Source of the DNA: Rhizophagus irregularis
Taxonomy: Eukaryota > Glomeromycota > Glomeromycetes > Glomerales > Glomeraceae
DNA: 64,000 nucleotides
Assembly: GCF_026210795.1 (NCBI RefSeq)
Contig: NC_089437.1
Span: 3,658,001 to 3,722,000 of the forward strand
Direction of reading: 5' to 3'
Both the position numbers and the translations under genes were made by a program. The notes beneath the pieces were generated by a model, which ran no database searches, was not told the DNA's origin, and worked only from the letters and a program-made list of their open reading frames with translations. This document shows positions 1 to 11,720 of this stretch, piece by piece. Every line of letters begins with the position of its first letter. The stretch's first letter is position 1.

Positions 1-170
1 AATGCAAAATAAGGTATGGTAAAGATCTGAAATATTGAACGGCACTCTTTTGGCGTCGATCAAACGTCTCTTTCTCATGACGATTTTCGCTTAAGTTTTA
101 TTTATAAGAATTATTTTTCGTCACTATAATGTAAATAATTACAATAAATTGTAAATATTTGAATCATTAA
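1..170. repeat. Dispersed duplicate of 11554-11720
   Basis: The first 170 bases match 11554-11720 in the same orientation with a few substitutions and small indels. Both contain the words gatctgaaatattgaacggc and tctcatgacgatttt. No coding potential is apparent. It is part of the segmental duplication that shapes the first 18 kb. Confidence 0.75.
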
Positions 171-499
171 GAAAGAACAAAAAAGTAATAGTCTCTGGAA
201 AAAATAACTATATGTACAAATAAAGTATAATAATATGCCGAAATATAATGAAAAAAAAATGAACTTGGTATAAAAATCATCCATCTAATCGAAATTTTAA
301 TTTGAATGTTAAAATGTTAATTGACAAATATAATGGCTCCTCACTAGTTGCCAGAAATAATCATATAAAAATCATTTTAGTTGAACTAAGTAATTCTGTG
401 AATAAGCATGCTAAATTCCTCTCCATGAAAGTTACGTCTCTGTCCTATTTGCTGCGCTACAAGTCATGCGATGTTGTGGCAATTTAGCCGAGATATGGT

Positions 500-2173
500 T
501 TTTTTGTTATTATATTCTCGCATAATCCAACATCTTCGTCAGATAAACCGGATATACTTTTTTGTTTCTTTACTTCCAAAATCGTACGGACATAAATGGG
601 GACAAAAGCCTTCTACAGCATCATCATTATTTAAAACACTAATATCCGGCATATATCCTCCAAGATAAGCATTTTATGGGTGTCCACTGCAGTTACACTC
701 TTCCATGCTGAACTTGAAACTTTCATCAGTCCATTAAACCATGTTTGGACTACATCTTCAGCTGATTTGCTGTCTGGTCTCTGATTTTTAGTTAGGTACT
801 CTCGAACAGGTTTGGGAATTTCTGATACTTCATGGGCAGGATATAGAAGCTTTTCTATCATGGCTTGTTTAAAGTTTATACTCTTTTAAACTTCAGACCG
901 GGTTATGGAATCTATAAAATAAAGAAAATGGTATAATGAGAACAACGACCAACTCCACATAGATATCTCCGAAATACGATCTAACACCTGATTCGAAATC
1001 CGATTTAATAAAATTATAATAAAAAATATCATGACTAAATCAGATTTTACAGTGAAAATTTCTGACAACCCAACAAGTTTCTCAGCCAAAATTTTATGAA
1101 AAAAATTGGAATACAATCCAGATCTGGTCCATTTCATTCGTATCGTATTTTTTTTGAGATATTTTGCGAACTCTAGTACCAATTTAAAACTAATTAATCC
1201 TACGTGGTAACTCTATATAGTCCTGCTGCTAAAGAGAGTTGTCCTTTTGACTTTGTTGCAAAATAGTATCTTCTATTATTGGACTTTCTCTTTTTTGACG
1301 GGACCGATGATGTTGTATTCTCTCCGCATCGTTCATTGCATACAACATTAGTCACGTCTTTTAAGGTATTTTGTTGTTTCCATAACTTACTTACCCTTTT
1401 AGTATCAGCCTTTGCAAAAAAAAAAGAATAGAAGTGAGAAATAGTACCTCAGATAGTAAAATCAAGTGAAACATATTCGCACATTTGGAACTAATAAATA
1501 TAAGAACTAGGGTAAGTTAATTAGATTTTTGCCAAATCTAAACTGAATATAGTCAATACAACTTCAAACTCGTTTAATTTTCTAAAATTCATCTAGCTTT
1601 CAAGTTAACAATTTTGTAAATATAGTAATAGTTTATAAAAAAGCAAACTCAATTACTATAAAAAGAAATCATAAATCGTAAAAATAAAAAATATTAAAAA
1701 TTTCAAGGATGTGCGAAAATGAAGGTCAGAATGGCTAGATATAGATACATAGACACATTAACTTTTTTGTTATATATAAAGGAATGCACGATGCAGGGCC
1801 TCACCTCCCACCAGGACGAACCCAATAAAGAGCGAAGAGCCTGGTAAAAAGTTACCTTGGCTTCTTACAGAGGATACTGAGCCCACCCTTGTCAGGACGA
1901 ACCCTCCAAGGGGTGTAAGAAACCACTACACTGACCATATTTCTATAGAAATTAACTAACCTTCTTTGTACTCTGCTGAAGTTTTTCAATTTTATTATAA
2001 ATTTCTGGAGAGTTTGACTTAATAGTGCCTAAAGCACTATAGAAGGCATGGTAAATCTTATCCAAGTGATCTTCGTCACCTTCATTAGCGTTAAAGGTAA
2101 CGCAAGAAAAGAAATTTTCTAACGACCAAAACTCACAAGGGAAAAGGGTAAAGTATTTGGAGGCTGCCATCAC
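500..2173 (-). pseudogene. Decayed multi-exon gene of unrecognised family
   Basis: Read on the minus strand. A first exon (2173 to 1961) encodes about 71 residues beginning MMAASKYFTLF and ending at a GTTAGT donor. After a long putative intron (1960-1410) an exon starts behind a T-rich tract and an AG. It reads ADTKRVSKLWKQQN, then NERCGENTTSSVPSKKR, and stops at 1200. Further open pieces continue at 1182-886 (EFAKYLKKNTIRMKW) and 861-631 (SAEDVVQTWFNGLMKVSSS, then TLEDICRILVF-like text), with a trail of broken frame down to about 500. The pieces read like one protein, but stops and frame changes separate them with no usable introns in between. I do not recognise a domain. The 551-base intron holds a more GC-rich stretch (1790-1920) that may be an insertion. 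The gene is most likely dead. Confidence 0.45.
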
Positions 2174-2331
2174 GCTTTAAAAATGTTTGAAGAGAAAAAG
2201 AAGTATTTATATCTAAATACCATAATAAACTTAATATTGAGATCACTGATTGATTGATTTAAACTCAGTATTTACATCTGATTATAGTATATTAAACTTA
2301 AGCTTTTTTACAATAAGACTTCATTAGTAGC

Positions 2332-3740
2332 ACCGTTTAAGAATATTTGTAAAAAAAAGGACTAACTAATTATTTTCTGATTGAAAGAGGTTTTTTTCAT
2401 CCCATGTACAGTACTCGAAAAAAGTATCTTCAAAAGAAAAAAATTCAATAGTGTGAAGAAAAATTGATGTTAGTAGATGCTTTTCTGCTTTTTTTAGAAA
2501 ATTATCGTCCATAAAATAATATCACATGAAAAAATTAACGAGAAGACAGAGCCTAGAGCTTGATGCTCCCCCGAAGCAATAAAAGCTGTCAGTAAAGTAG
2601 CTCCATCCTAACGGTTAATAAGTAGATTGTGTTGGCCAAATCATCTGATGGAAACTTCAGAGACCAAAGCTAAACCTAATAACCTTAGTCTTTAATTTCA
2701 CCTAATATTCCACCTTTAACCTTTCCTTTTTATAAAACTTGATGACTCAATATATATATATATGACTTGTCATTCAATTCTATAATTTACCTGAACCAAA
2801 AAATGCTAATGTAAGTGTATATACAGTGTATAAAATTTTTTAATTGACATTAAATTGATTCTTTTAATTAATAGAGGAACAAGAAGGTACAATAATAAAT
2901 AAATAAAATTTGATGTAAATTATTTTTTTAAAAAAATAATCTATGATAGTACGCAATATGATTTTATTATCCAGGACGATATTAGTAAGTAAAAGTATTT
3001 TTAACTTTACCACTATGAATATATTATAATTTTATTTTAAATTTATAGGCGATGATTAGCCCAACACTTTATTCAAAACTTTTATAATTAATTACGATTA
3101 TATCTTTAGACATTTAATTATAAGTGCACGAATTATTTAAAGCATTTTAAGTTAGAACATCTTAGTTTGTAATCTATAAAAAAAATACATTTTCTTTTTT
3201 TATATACGTATTAAGCGTATTTTACTTTATTAATTTTATAGCGAGAGCTTTTTCTGTAGTACGCGCTTTAAAAATTAGTTTTTTGTAAATTTTTATTCTT
3301 AATACTAAGCGTTTGGTTTAGAAATTTGCGGTAAAAAAAAATCACAACTTCACAGACTTGCACCTTTTTCATAAATTTAGATAAATACTTCCGTTATAAT
3401 ACTACTTAAATCAAGATAATTAACATTGTCTCGTTCTCACTATTTCCGTCCCTTTTACTAGCCTTCTTACGCAATTTTGGCATATTGTAGTATTCTGCCT
3501 GCAGACTGAGCAGAGGTTATCCAGGTACTAGTTCCAATAATAATAAGTATGACATTCGCACTCTATTTATTATAATACCTCCTATACTAATAAGTGTATA
3601 CCTATTCCCATTCCCCACACATATGATATGCCCAAAAATAACTCTCCCATGCTCTGCTCCAGGCAGAAATATAGCTTTTCACCCTATATCCTCCTCTATA
3701 GTCTGTTCATATGTAGGTGGTGGTGCATATAGTAGTGGCG
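2332..3740. repeat. Segmental duplication block 0 (no short gene)
   Basis: Matches the downstream halves of the blocks at 5.8-6.8, 10.7-11.0 and 15.4-16.75 kb. Shared words include accgtttaagaatatt, atgatagtacgcaatatgat, caacactttattcaaaa, and, with block 3 only, gtatgacattcgcactctat and tgtaggtggtggtgcat. The 142-residue gene is absent here. The block therefore either lost its 5' half or was copied only in part. Confidence 0.75.
2770..2890 (+). pseudogene. Kinase 3'-end relic (block 0)
   Basis: The text YNLPEPKNA followed by a gtaagt donor corresponds to the end of exon 2 of the two kinase genes in this window (LPEPRNGIE, LPDPKNATK). Seventy bases later an acceptor-like sequence and gaggaacaagaag|gt match the 12-nt E-E-Q-E microexon that follows in both kinases. 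The rest of the kinase is missing, so this is a relic. Confidence 0.6.
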
Positions 3741-4776
3741 GAAAATAATGATAATATCACGTGATTTGATCAGCATTGTTCATTATTTTCTTTTCAATAA
3801 TAAAAATATTTTTTTATTTACGAAACTTTTAACCTAACACGTGAGCTACAAGGTCCCCAGCTATTAACACATACCAACATATAAGCTCTATCTAATATAA
3901 TTATATAAAGAAATAATGAAAAGAAACAAAAATAGAAAAAAATAAAATCTATATCTATAGTCCAGCTTGCACAAGAATCTACATGTTGTTCAGTAGTAGT
4001 GATGACAGTAAAAAATTGGATTACTAAACTGAATATTATTTAGATCTACATTGTTAAACTGGTAACCAAAATAAATAAAAGGTCATAAGATCAGCTAAAA
4101 AAATTTTTTTTATCCATCTTTTTTTTTAATAATACCGGAAAAACTAACCTAACGTTCATTTGTAAGCAATTTGTGGCCAATGGAATCCGTAATATACCCG
4201 AATTACATAAAATAACACAAAAAAAATAATCTATGAAAACCACAAATGTCTCTCTCAAATAATGCCTTTACAGACCTTAGTAAACTTTTATTCTTTAGGT
4301 TTTATCCACCTGTTTTAATATTCTATTTAACAAAACAACAGTTATTTGAAATGTTTCTATTATACTAACTTTTTCTATTTTTTTGACTTCAACCTTGAGA
4401 TGCAAGTTTGTATAAAAACTAAATTTTATTACAAATACTTAAATAACTGCCATTTTTTACAAAGAATCGAAGTGGAGGAATTATTGGATGAAAAATTAAA
4501 TGAATTTCAAGATTAATTTTAAAAATACAATATTGTAAAATGTAATTAATTTCTTGAAAAAATAAATAAAGTTGATAAAGTTTTTCGTTTCGTGCATTTT
4601 ATTTAGGAAAATTTGATCTCATGATGTGCAAATTTTGGACCAACAGAAATCTATTTTATATAATAATATAAGATGTAAGTTACAAGGGGTCGATGTTACC
4701 TATGTAACGTAACTCTCACAACCCTAGTTGACTTGTTTGTCATGTTCGGTTGGATGAGTATTCATTTGTTGATCTT
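3741..4776. other. AT-rich spacer, no gene seen
   Basis: About 1 kb of AT-rich DNA between duplication blocks 0 and 1 with stops in all frames. It contains two CACGTG palindromes near 3760 and 3838. I see no conserved coding text or repeat structure. Confidence 0.6.
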
Positions 4777-5163
4777 TGCATATTTTCACACACCCTTTCC
4801 CTTCCTTTTTTTGTGTGCTGTACGTGAAATCCTATTTGCTAGGCCTATTTAGTGCTTTTTTATTGTCATGATATCGCGTATTCCTTTCGGATTTTTTTTT
4901 TAAATTTTGAACAATTGCCTTTTTAATAATTTGGCGTAATTGCATGGTTATTTGTTACATAACATACACATTGGTTTTCTTTGTATATATATATCATTAA
5001 AAATTTCCTTCCTTTCAAAATCTTTTACTTCAAAAAAAAAAAAAAATTTCGGTCACTCGTACGATCTGCAAAATTACTACTTCTTAAGGAAAATTTTATA
5101 AGTTTCGGCCGGAGTTTAATATTAAAAATTCTTGATTGTATAATTATTATCAGCTATCGAAAT

Positions 5164-5594
5164 ATGAACTCACAAGTTCAAATTTCTAACTCGGAAAACA
5201 ATCAACCTTCTCTTATTTTCACTCATCCTACTACTTTTTTCTATCGGCCACCAAATGATTGTTATCATTATCGTGTTATTTGCAAGGAAATCTCAAACGA
5301 CACCGTTGAATATACCTATTAAATAAATCATCAAAAGAAAGTAACGTTCAATCCAATGAAAATGAAAGTATCTTCTATTATCAGCAACAATATAATAACC
5401 AGTTTTATCATATATCATGTGAAATTGTTTCTCCTCTCGTGATTAATAATTGTTTGAGTAAAAACTTTCTTGGAATTGAATTTCAACAAAATATGGAACA
5501 AGAGAATTTAGTGTTAAATTTCAATCAAAAAGAGAATCTCAAATGTTATTTGAAGAAATATTTAAGTCAATATGTATTAGAAATTAAAAATTAA
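5164..5594 (+). pseudogene. Frameshifted copy of the 142-residue gene
   Basis: Starts MNSQVQISNSENNQPSL like the intact copy at 14.7 kb and stays parallel to it to VEY. There two extra bases (an AT repeat, gaatatacc against gaatacc, near 5311) shift the frame and create a stop after 53 codons. The downstream text continues in a second frame (YYQQQYNNQFYHISCEIVS, later SQYVLEIKN) and ends at the homologous stop codon. The total length is 431 bases against 429 for the intact copies. The upstream region, including the poly-A run and cactcgtacgatctgcaaaa, is also conserved. The product would be a truncated 53-residue peptide, so this copy is probably dead, unless the indel is an assembly error. 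Confidence 0.8.
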
Positions 5595-6019
5595 GATTTG
5601 AAGTATATTAAGATATCCTCTTCCTTAATAGTATGTCGTCGTTGCAGCATTAACCAATTAAGTTTTAGTATGTATTATTTATTTATTTATTTATTTATTT
5701 GTACTTTTTTTTACTAAATGTATCAACGTTATTAAATAAAGTAAGAATGTTTTGCAAAATAATCGTCAAAGACATAAACCTTTTTATTTAATTTTTAATT
5801 TTTCCAATACCGTCACTATACGGTCTATACCACCGTTTAAGAATATTCGTAAAAAAAAAAGACTAAATTATTTCTAATTGAAAGAAGTTTTTTTTTTCAT
5901 CCCATGTACTCGAAAAAATATCTTTAAAATAAAAAATTCAACGATGCGAAAAGAAATGTGACGTTATTTATTAGAAAATTATATAATATCACGTGAAAAA
6001 AATTAGCGAAACGACTAGT

Positions 6020-6125
6020 TTATATGAAATGGAGAACCTTTACGCAAATACTAAATGTATATACAGTTTAATTAACGTTATTGATTATTTTATTTAATTA
6101 ATAGACTGAGGAACAAGAAGTTATA
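6020..6125 (+). pseudogene. Kinase 3'-end relic (block 1)
   Basis: YEMENLYANTK matches the relic in block 3, where it runs into SKVHMYDN and PEPRNATEG. Here the middle has been deleted. The E-E-Q-E microexon (tgaggaacaagaag, about 6107-6121) follows, but its donor GT has decayed to TT. Confidence 0.55.
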
Positions 6126-6794
6126 TAGAATTTGATGTATTTAATCATTTTTTTTGTGAATTAATTTTTTTTTAAAGTCTATGATAGTACGCAATATGAT
6201 TTTGGTCGATATTAGTAAGTAAAACTTTATCACTATGAATATAATATAATTTAATTTTTAAATTAGTCTAATAACGGAATATTATAGAAAATTTGAATTC
6301 AGACGATAATTAATCCAACACTTTATTCAAAAATTGAGGTATTGTTAAAATTATAACTATATTCTTAGACATTTAATTAAAAGTGATAATTAATCACGAA
6401 TTATTTAAATTAAACTATCTTAGTTTGTAATCTAAAGAAAAAAAACTCCATTTTCTAATAATTTTTCATATATATATTAAGCGTATTTTATTTTACTTTA
6501 TTAAATTTACGGCGAGGGTTTTTTCTGTCATACACGCTTCTAGAAATTAGTTCATTGTAAATTTTTATTTTTAATGCTAAAGTAATAAAAGCAATTGGTA
6601 TAGAAGTTTACGCCTTTACGGTAAAAAATATATATATATTGCCTCAATCTCACAGACTTGCACCTTTTTCATAAATTTAGATAATACTTCCGTTATAAAT
6701 TATAATACTACTTAAATCAAGATAATTAACATAATTAAAACTGTCCTTTTTCTGTCGCCTCCCCGTCCCCCTTACTAGCTATATCTTCTATACA

Positions 6795-7487
6795 GTATCA
6801 GGACATTCCGCCGGAAGCCGTTTCGCCGAATGGAAAGAAGTCTTAGAATGGTGAATTTTATGATCAGAAATAGATTTGAACATTATCATTTATGATTTTG
6901 AAGTTTTTGATTTTCTGTTGATTTTTTAACTAATTGAAGAAATCAATCATCTGTTTTTTTTTAAAAAAAAAATATATACAGTATATAAATAAACGTATTA
7001 TACAAATATTTTGTGCATAAAGCATTATATGTTATTAGACACGAAATATAATTACTTTTTCGTGAATATTCAAACGTTTTCAGGAAAATAAAGTTATTAC
7101 GTAACAATTAATATCAGTTACTTGAATGTTAAAGTGATATTATCATAGAAGAAAAGACATTTAGAATTTTTTGTTTAAACATTTATTTAATTTTTATTTT
7201 TTATTGCAAAAATAGGTGACGTGGCAAAGAATGTAAAATAGAAACTAAAAAATGTAAATACAATCAAGAATCGAAGATATTATTCAACATCTAAGTTTTA
7301 TTTTATACATTTGTCATTTGTATATTCGAGTAAATCAGAATATCTATTAAGGTTCCTGATGTAATTTAATAAATTAATAAAAAAAATTTTTTATTTTCAT
7401 TGCGCGATTAATATTTTTATGAAAGTGATAATCGCTATCATTTCTATCATTTTCGGCGAAATGGCTTCGGCAAAATGTACCGTAACC
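6795..7487 (+). mobile_element. TTCGCCGAA-type non-autonomous element, copy a
   Basis: Bounded by gtatcaggacattccgcc on the left and aaaatgtaccgtaacc on the right, imperfect inverted repeats of the form GG-TAC/TATC-GGACATT-CGCCGAA. Sub-terminal regions repeat TTCGCCGAA and its complement TTCGGCGAA. The AT-rich core (about 6850-7440) has no ORF. The same core occurs inverted at 39.1-40.7 kb and, interrupted, at 16.9-17.5 kb. The superfamily is not determined, because no clean target duplication is visible. Confidence 0.75.
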
Positions 7488-8289
7488 CTATCGAAATTGA
7501 ATACCGCCTGAGGATGAACACCGTCATGGCGTCATCATTATCATGATCATATTAAGCAATGTCCCACTCTTTTCTAACTTCCTTCCCTTATTAGATGACA
7601 GTACACATAAACAAAAAGCATTTGGTACCAAATAATAAAACCTGATCCAATGACTCCAAAGCTGGCCAACCGATGAGTTCTTTTTTTACCGATTATCAGT
7701 TTGAGCATGGATTATATAACAGTTCAATCGGAGTAGATGTAAATTGTAATATTCATAAGAACATAACGTCTCTAACAATCACACGGATTCGAAATAATTC
7801 ACACTTATGTTCATGTCTTTATATTATTTTGTATATAGGCACTATGTTGGCTACAAGTAATGCAAAGTTCCATATTCGGCTTTTACCATCACGATGGTAT
7901 TGTACAAATGTACTAGAACCATTTCTTGTTGCAGATAAGTATACAAAATCCAAACATCCGAAAATTTTTTGGTTTCATATTTATGTCAAGAAAGAATGGA
8001 TTTTCGTGAAGAGAATTTAACAGCTTTTGAGCAGAAGGTCACTTATGGAAAAATCCATGGAATACGGCTTTATTTCTTCGGTAAACAGTTCACATGGCAG
8101 CTGATTATAGGGAGCGGGTCCTGCACCAACACGTGATTTTCGTGCTGCCATAATATAAAGCCTACTCAATCATGATCACATGATTATAAAACAAGTCAAA
8201 TTCCCAACAACTTATCGATTTACTTCAAGATTTTACTGAAGATGATAATGATAAGCAATGAAATCGATTAACAGATTATAGATAAAGAA

Positions 8290-8460
8290 AACGTTTACCC
8301 TGAAATTAATTTACAAAATCCTAAGGTACACCGTGGTAAGGTCGACCAGTTTGTACTAAGCGTTTCAAATCTGAGTCAAAACTTAATTTCAAGCAACGTC
8401 GATGTAGGGAATGTGGAAATGTTGGGCATTATCAAAGAATTGCAAGATGTGATTATATAA
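8290..8460 (+). pseudogene. MULE-type transposase C-terminal relic
   Basis: One frame reads GRPVCTKRFKSESKLNF and then QRRCRECGNVGHYQR. This is a basic linker with a G-R-P motif followed by a C-x2-C-x4-H zinc knuckle, the usual C-terminus of Mutator-like (MULE/FAR1-type) transposases. One base appears to be missing just upstream, where RGK runs into GRP, and no catalytic domain is recognisable before it. The region immediately upstream (7.67-8.02 kb) is open but unlike a transposase, and its first part is duplicated at 17.75 kb. Non-functional relic. Confidence 0.5.
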
Positions 8461-8539
8461 GCATAATTAGTGCATTTATATGTTTTATTTACACAAATGT
8501 TATTAAATCAACTGTAAAATAAAGCGATATATAATATAA

Positions 8540-8650
8540 CTAGGAAACGGAAACAAAGGTTTGTGGTACATAGTCACGTGCTGGCGGACAGACGGACATT
8601 TTTGTGTGACCTTTGCATAGAAGTATATAGTCCTTCGTTACACTTCGAAC
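8540..8650 (-). mobile_element. GTCCGGAGCG-type element, copy A (degenerate)
   Basis: Begins ctaggaaacggaaac and ends atatagtccttcgttac-acttcg. This is the reverse complement of the ends of the elements at 17097-17319 (GTCCGGAGCGAAG ... GTTTCCTAG) and 39629-40589. It is only about 110 bases long and non-coding. Confidence 0.6.
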
Positions 8651-9599
8651 TAATTTTTTTATTTTATTTTTATAAATTTAGACAACGACGGGAGTCATAC
8701 AAAATTGGGAACTGAAACCTTACAAAAGAAGCTACTAAACTACACCTATGCTAGTATAAACCCAACCTCCGAAGGGAGGTGGTAAAGGCAGCAAAGGTTT
8801 TTTCTTTCATTGCGCTTTTGACCCTGCGCAACCAATACTTTTCTCGCGATCGGCGTATAAAGTTTTTCGGATTAACCGTGAGCTCATCGTGACGGGAATA
8901 ATTTCCATTCTACTATAGTAGTTATATTTTTCCGGTACATGTTGGATTTGTTTGAAGACTAAAGGCTGTGTTGATTGCCCCTCCCAGGAGGCGATCGTAT
9001 AACATCGAATCGCAACCTGGAGTATTCTTTGTAGTATGGTCGTTCTACAGTCGAGTGACGTCTTTTACGAGCATCTTTTTGTCGTGTTTGTTCCACAGTT
9101 TGTTTCAGTTCAGGATTACGGGCTCCCAGTACGAAATTATATTTTCTAATCGTATAATCGTAACGGTGTGAGACGATCGGAGTGGACTTCTTTGACGTTG
9201 CTATTATTCTTTAATGATGATTTGACTAGTTTCTTTATTTGATCTAGATAAAATCTTGGTTCTTTGGGTAGAGTATTAGTACTATGTCTCAATGAGCGGG
9301 CAGTCTTGAAGTGTTCTCCGCAGCGCCAACGATCCTTAGACATAACGAAGGCGTCGGGTGTGGCGCAGGTAGTACTGTAGCGGATTTACGGATATAAAAA
9401 CCTAGGTAAATTACGTGGTTTCCAAATCTAAAACGGATGAATGTGGATGTCCTGTTCTGAATGGCGAGAAATTTTTCTTGTAATAATTGGCGTAATCTTG
9501 TGAAATATTTTGTAACACTTCGGAGTTTCCCGGACCAATTTATTTAAATTTCCGTATTATTAATCACGTGATTATAAGGACTCTTTAAAAAGTTGCACA
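8651..9599. other. GC-richer spacer without a recognised gene
   Basis: Base composition is clearly richer in G and C than the neighbours up to about 9480. It contains a short perfect hairpin (acctccgaagggaggt near 8768) and a 65-codon minus-strand open stretch (9343-9146, MSKDRWRCGEHF) with no recognisable domain. It could be the degraded end of a larger transposon, together with the MULE relic just upstream, but nothing here proves it. Confidence 0.4.
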
Positions 9600-9649
9600 A
9601 AACTTTTGTGCGCTGGCTGTACCTATGCTATTTGTCACATATATCACAC

Positions 9650-10065
9650 CCTTTTCTCGTGATTTTTTTCGATTTTTTCGTAATCCTATTTGCCATGCTT
9701 ATTTGTCACTTGGGTATTGATAAGTAGCTCATATATATTACTCAATTACCTGTTTAATAACTTGCATAACTGCATAATTGCATGATTTACATATAGGATT
9801 TATAATATAAATATAAATCATTAAAAATTCCTCCTCCCCTTTCAAATTTTTTTTTCCTTTCAAAAAAAAAAAATATTTATTTTCGCTCGTACGATCTGCA
9901 AAATTATTGCTTCTTAAGGAAATTTTTGCTGCGGGCTGCTCCAAATTATCATATTTATTTCTTTATTATTTAAAATTGTTATTTTATATCCTCACAAACC
10001 GGAGACAAACATTTAAAAATTCTTTATAGTTTTTATTAACACAATTTATTATCAGTTACCGAAAT
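9650..10065 (+). promoter_or_regulatory. Conserved upstream region of short gene, copy 2
   Basis: Shares with the upstream regions of the other two copies the words cacaccctttt, atcctatttgc, cgtacgatctgcaaaatta and ttgcttcttaaggaaa, and a poly-A run. Their order and rough spacing to the ATG are kept, although the blocks have otherwise diverged. Whether this is a promoter, a 5' UTR or simply recent duplication cannot be decided from one genome window. Confidence 0.35.
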
Positions 10066-10494
10066 ATGAATCCGCAAGTTCAAATTTCTAACTCTCAACC
10101 AACTCTTATTTCCACCCATCCTACCACCTTTTTCTTTCGGCCACCAAATGATTTTTATCATTATCATGTTATTTGTGAGGAAATCTCAAACGACACTGTT
10201 GAGTATTTATTAAATAAATTAAATAAATTATTAAAAGAAAGTAACGTTCAATCCAATGAAAATGAATGTATTTTCTATTATCAACAACAATATGATAACC
10301 GGATTTATCAAGTATCATGCGGAATTGTTTCACCTCTCGTGATTAATAATTGTTTAAGTAAAAATTTTCTCGGAATTGAATTTCAACAAAACATGGAACA
10401 AGAGCATTTAATGTTGACTTTAGGTCAAAAAGAGTATCTTGAACGTCATTTGAAGAAATATTTAAGTCAATACGTATTAGAAATTAAAAATTAA
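10066..10494 (+). CDS. Uncharacterised 142-residue protein, copy 2
   Basis: Intact single-exon ORF starting MNPQVQISNSQPTL and ending SQYVLEIKN. I do not recognise the family. The protein is soluble with no signal peptide or membrane segment. It has a Gln/Asn-rich N-terminus, a motif HPTTFFFRPPND (about residues 18-29), a Tyr/Gln-rich middle (YYQQQYDN) and a strongly conserved C-terminal half (NNCLSKNFLGIEFQQNMEQE). Compared with the copy at 14.7 kb it lacks E-N-N near residue 11 and has an extra N-K-L near residue 52. Both differences are 9-nt in-frame indels, which supports a protein under selection. The start is fixed because all three copies share this ATG and diverge more upstream. It belongs to a local family of three. 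Confidence 0.7.
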   Translation: MNPQVQISNSQPTLISTHPTTFFFRPPNDFYHYHVICEEISNDTVEYLLNKLNKLLKESNVQSNENECIFYYQQQYDNRIYQVSCGIVSPLVINNCLSKNFLGIEFQQNMEQEHLMLTLGQKEYLERHLKKYLSQYVLEIKN

Positions 10495-11030
10495 GTATAT
10501 AAGGGATACCCTTTTTTAATGTCTTTAATAGTATAACTTTTTGCAGCATTAGCCAATTAAGTTTTAGTATGTATTATTTTATTTATTTCTTTTATCTTTG
10601 TATTTTTTTTTACTAACTCGAAATGTATCAAAATTTTTCAACGTTTTTGAATAAAGTGAGAATGTTTGTATCTAATCGTCAAAGGTCTATAAACCTTTTT
10701 ATTTAATTTTTTTCAATACCGCCACTATACCACGTTTAAGTATAATTGTCAAAAAAGACTAAATTATTTCTTTTTAAGCAATTCACTTTTCTCTGTTTGA
10801 AAATAGGGCCTTTTCATTCTATTTACTCGAAAAAAGTATCTAGTATCTTCGGAAAGAAAAAATTCGAGAGTGAAGAAAAATTTTAGGTTAATACTTTTCT
10901 GTTTTTTCGGAAATTGTCGTCCGTAAAATAATATCACGTGAAAAATTAGCGAAACTAATTTAACGATACGTCATTTCAATTCTCTAGACTTTTATGCACC
11001 TTTCAAATTTCAAGTACTGGTATATAATAT

Positions 11031-11553
11031 ATTACATTAACATTGATTATACATTTTTATTTATTTCGGTCTGATGAGTGTCCAGAAGCTGAATTTTTAA
11101 ATGGTAAATGATAAATTCAAAAACTGTTAAATAAATATTAAAAATATTAAAAATATATTACTGTATTATTTGTGACAGAACGCTTCAGGAAAGTTTATCG
11201 TCAAATACAATATAAACATAATTATTAACTGACCAAGAAAATAATGAAATCCGTGAATTAAAAAATTCGTTTATTCTTAAAAAAGTTTTTTATTAGATGC
11301 ATATAATACTATTTAAAAGTATGACCTTTTTAAATAAAAATTTATTTTCTTAGTTACTTATATATACTTCATAATCTTACTGTATATGATAATATATATA
11401 TTAAGATAGCTATCTCTTTCACCACGACACGATTAATATTATGCAAATATTATTTATTATATCAATTCTATACATATATATATATTATATATTATACAAC
11501 TAAGCAATATTAATTTTACAAGTATTAAACTAAGTACTATCATAATTTACTAA
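11031..11553. other. AT-rich spacer, nothing recognised
   Basis: Very AT-rich sequence with short TA runs (for example near 11476) and no open frame of note. It separates block 2 from the copy of the window's first 170 bases. Confidence 0.5.
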
Positions 11554-11720
11554 GTGCAAAATAACGTATGGTAATGATCTGAAATATTGAACGGCACTTT
11601 TTTGGCGTTGTCTATCGAACGTCCCTTTCTCATGACGATTTTCGTTTAAGTTTTGTTTATTTTTCGTCACTATAATGTAAATAGTTATAAATATATCAAT
11701 ACTAGTTTTCAATAAATTGT
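11554..11720. repeat. Dispersed duplicate of 1-170
   Basis: Second copy of the sequence at the left edge of the window, same orientation, with a 4-base insertion (ttgtctatcg against tcgatc-) and scattered substitutions. Confidence 0.75.

Larger units (their letters stand above)
4777..7780. repeat. Segmental duplication block 1
   Basis: Collinear with block 3 (14357-17850) over its upstream region, short gene, kinase relic, TTCGCCGAA element and the sequence after it (aggatgaacaccgtcat, then ttgagcatggattatata). It aligns partly with block 2 (9600-11030) and block 0. Its gene copy is frameshifted, and it lacks the two later insertions found in block 3. Confidence 0.8.
9600..11030. repeat. Segmental duplication block 2
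   Basis: Aligns with blocks 1 and 3 from the upstream cacaccctttt region through the short gene to about 11030. Shared text includes ttcgctcgtacgatctgcaaaa and agtatcttcggaaagaaaaa-type sequence. After that it diverges and lacks the kinase relic and the TTCGCCGAA element. It is the most divergent of the three gene-bearing blocks. Confidence 0.75.

Noticed and set aside
4981-5163. Upstream extension of the broken short gene
   Set aside because: The extension comes from the poly-A leader, and the homologous copies are not open there. The shared ATG at 5164 is the natural start.
7673-8020. 115-codon ORF as a gene
   Set aside because: The homologous stretch at 17756 loses the frame early and the protein has no recognisable domain. 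More likely part of a decayed transposon.
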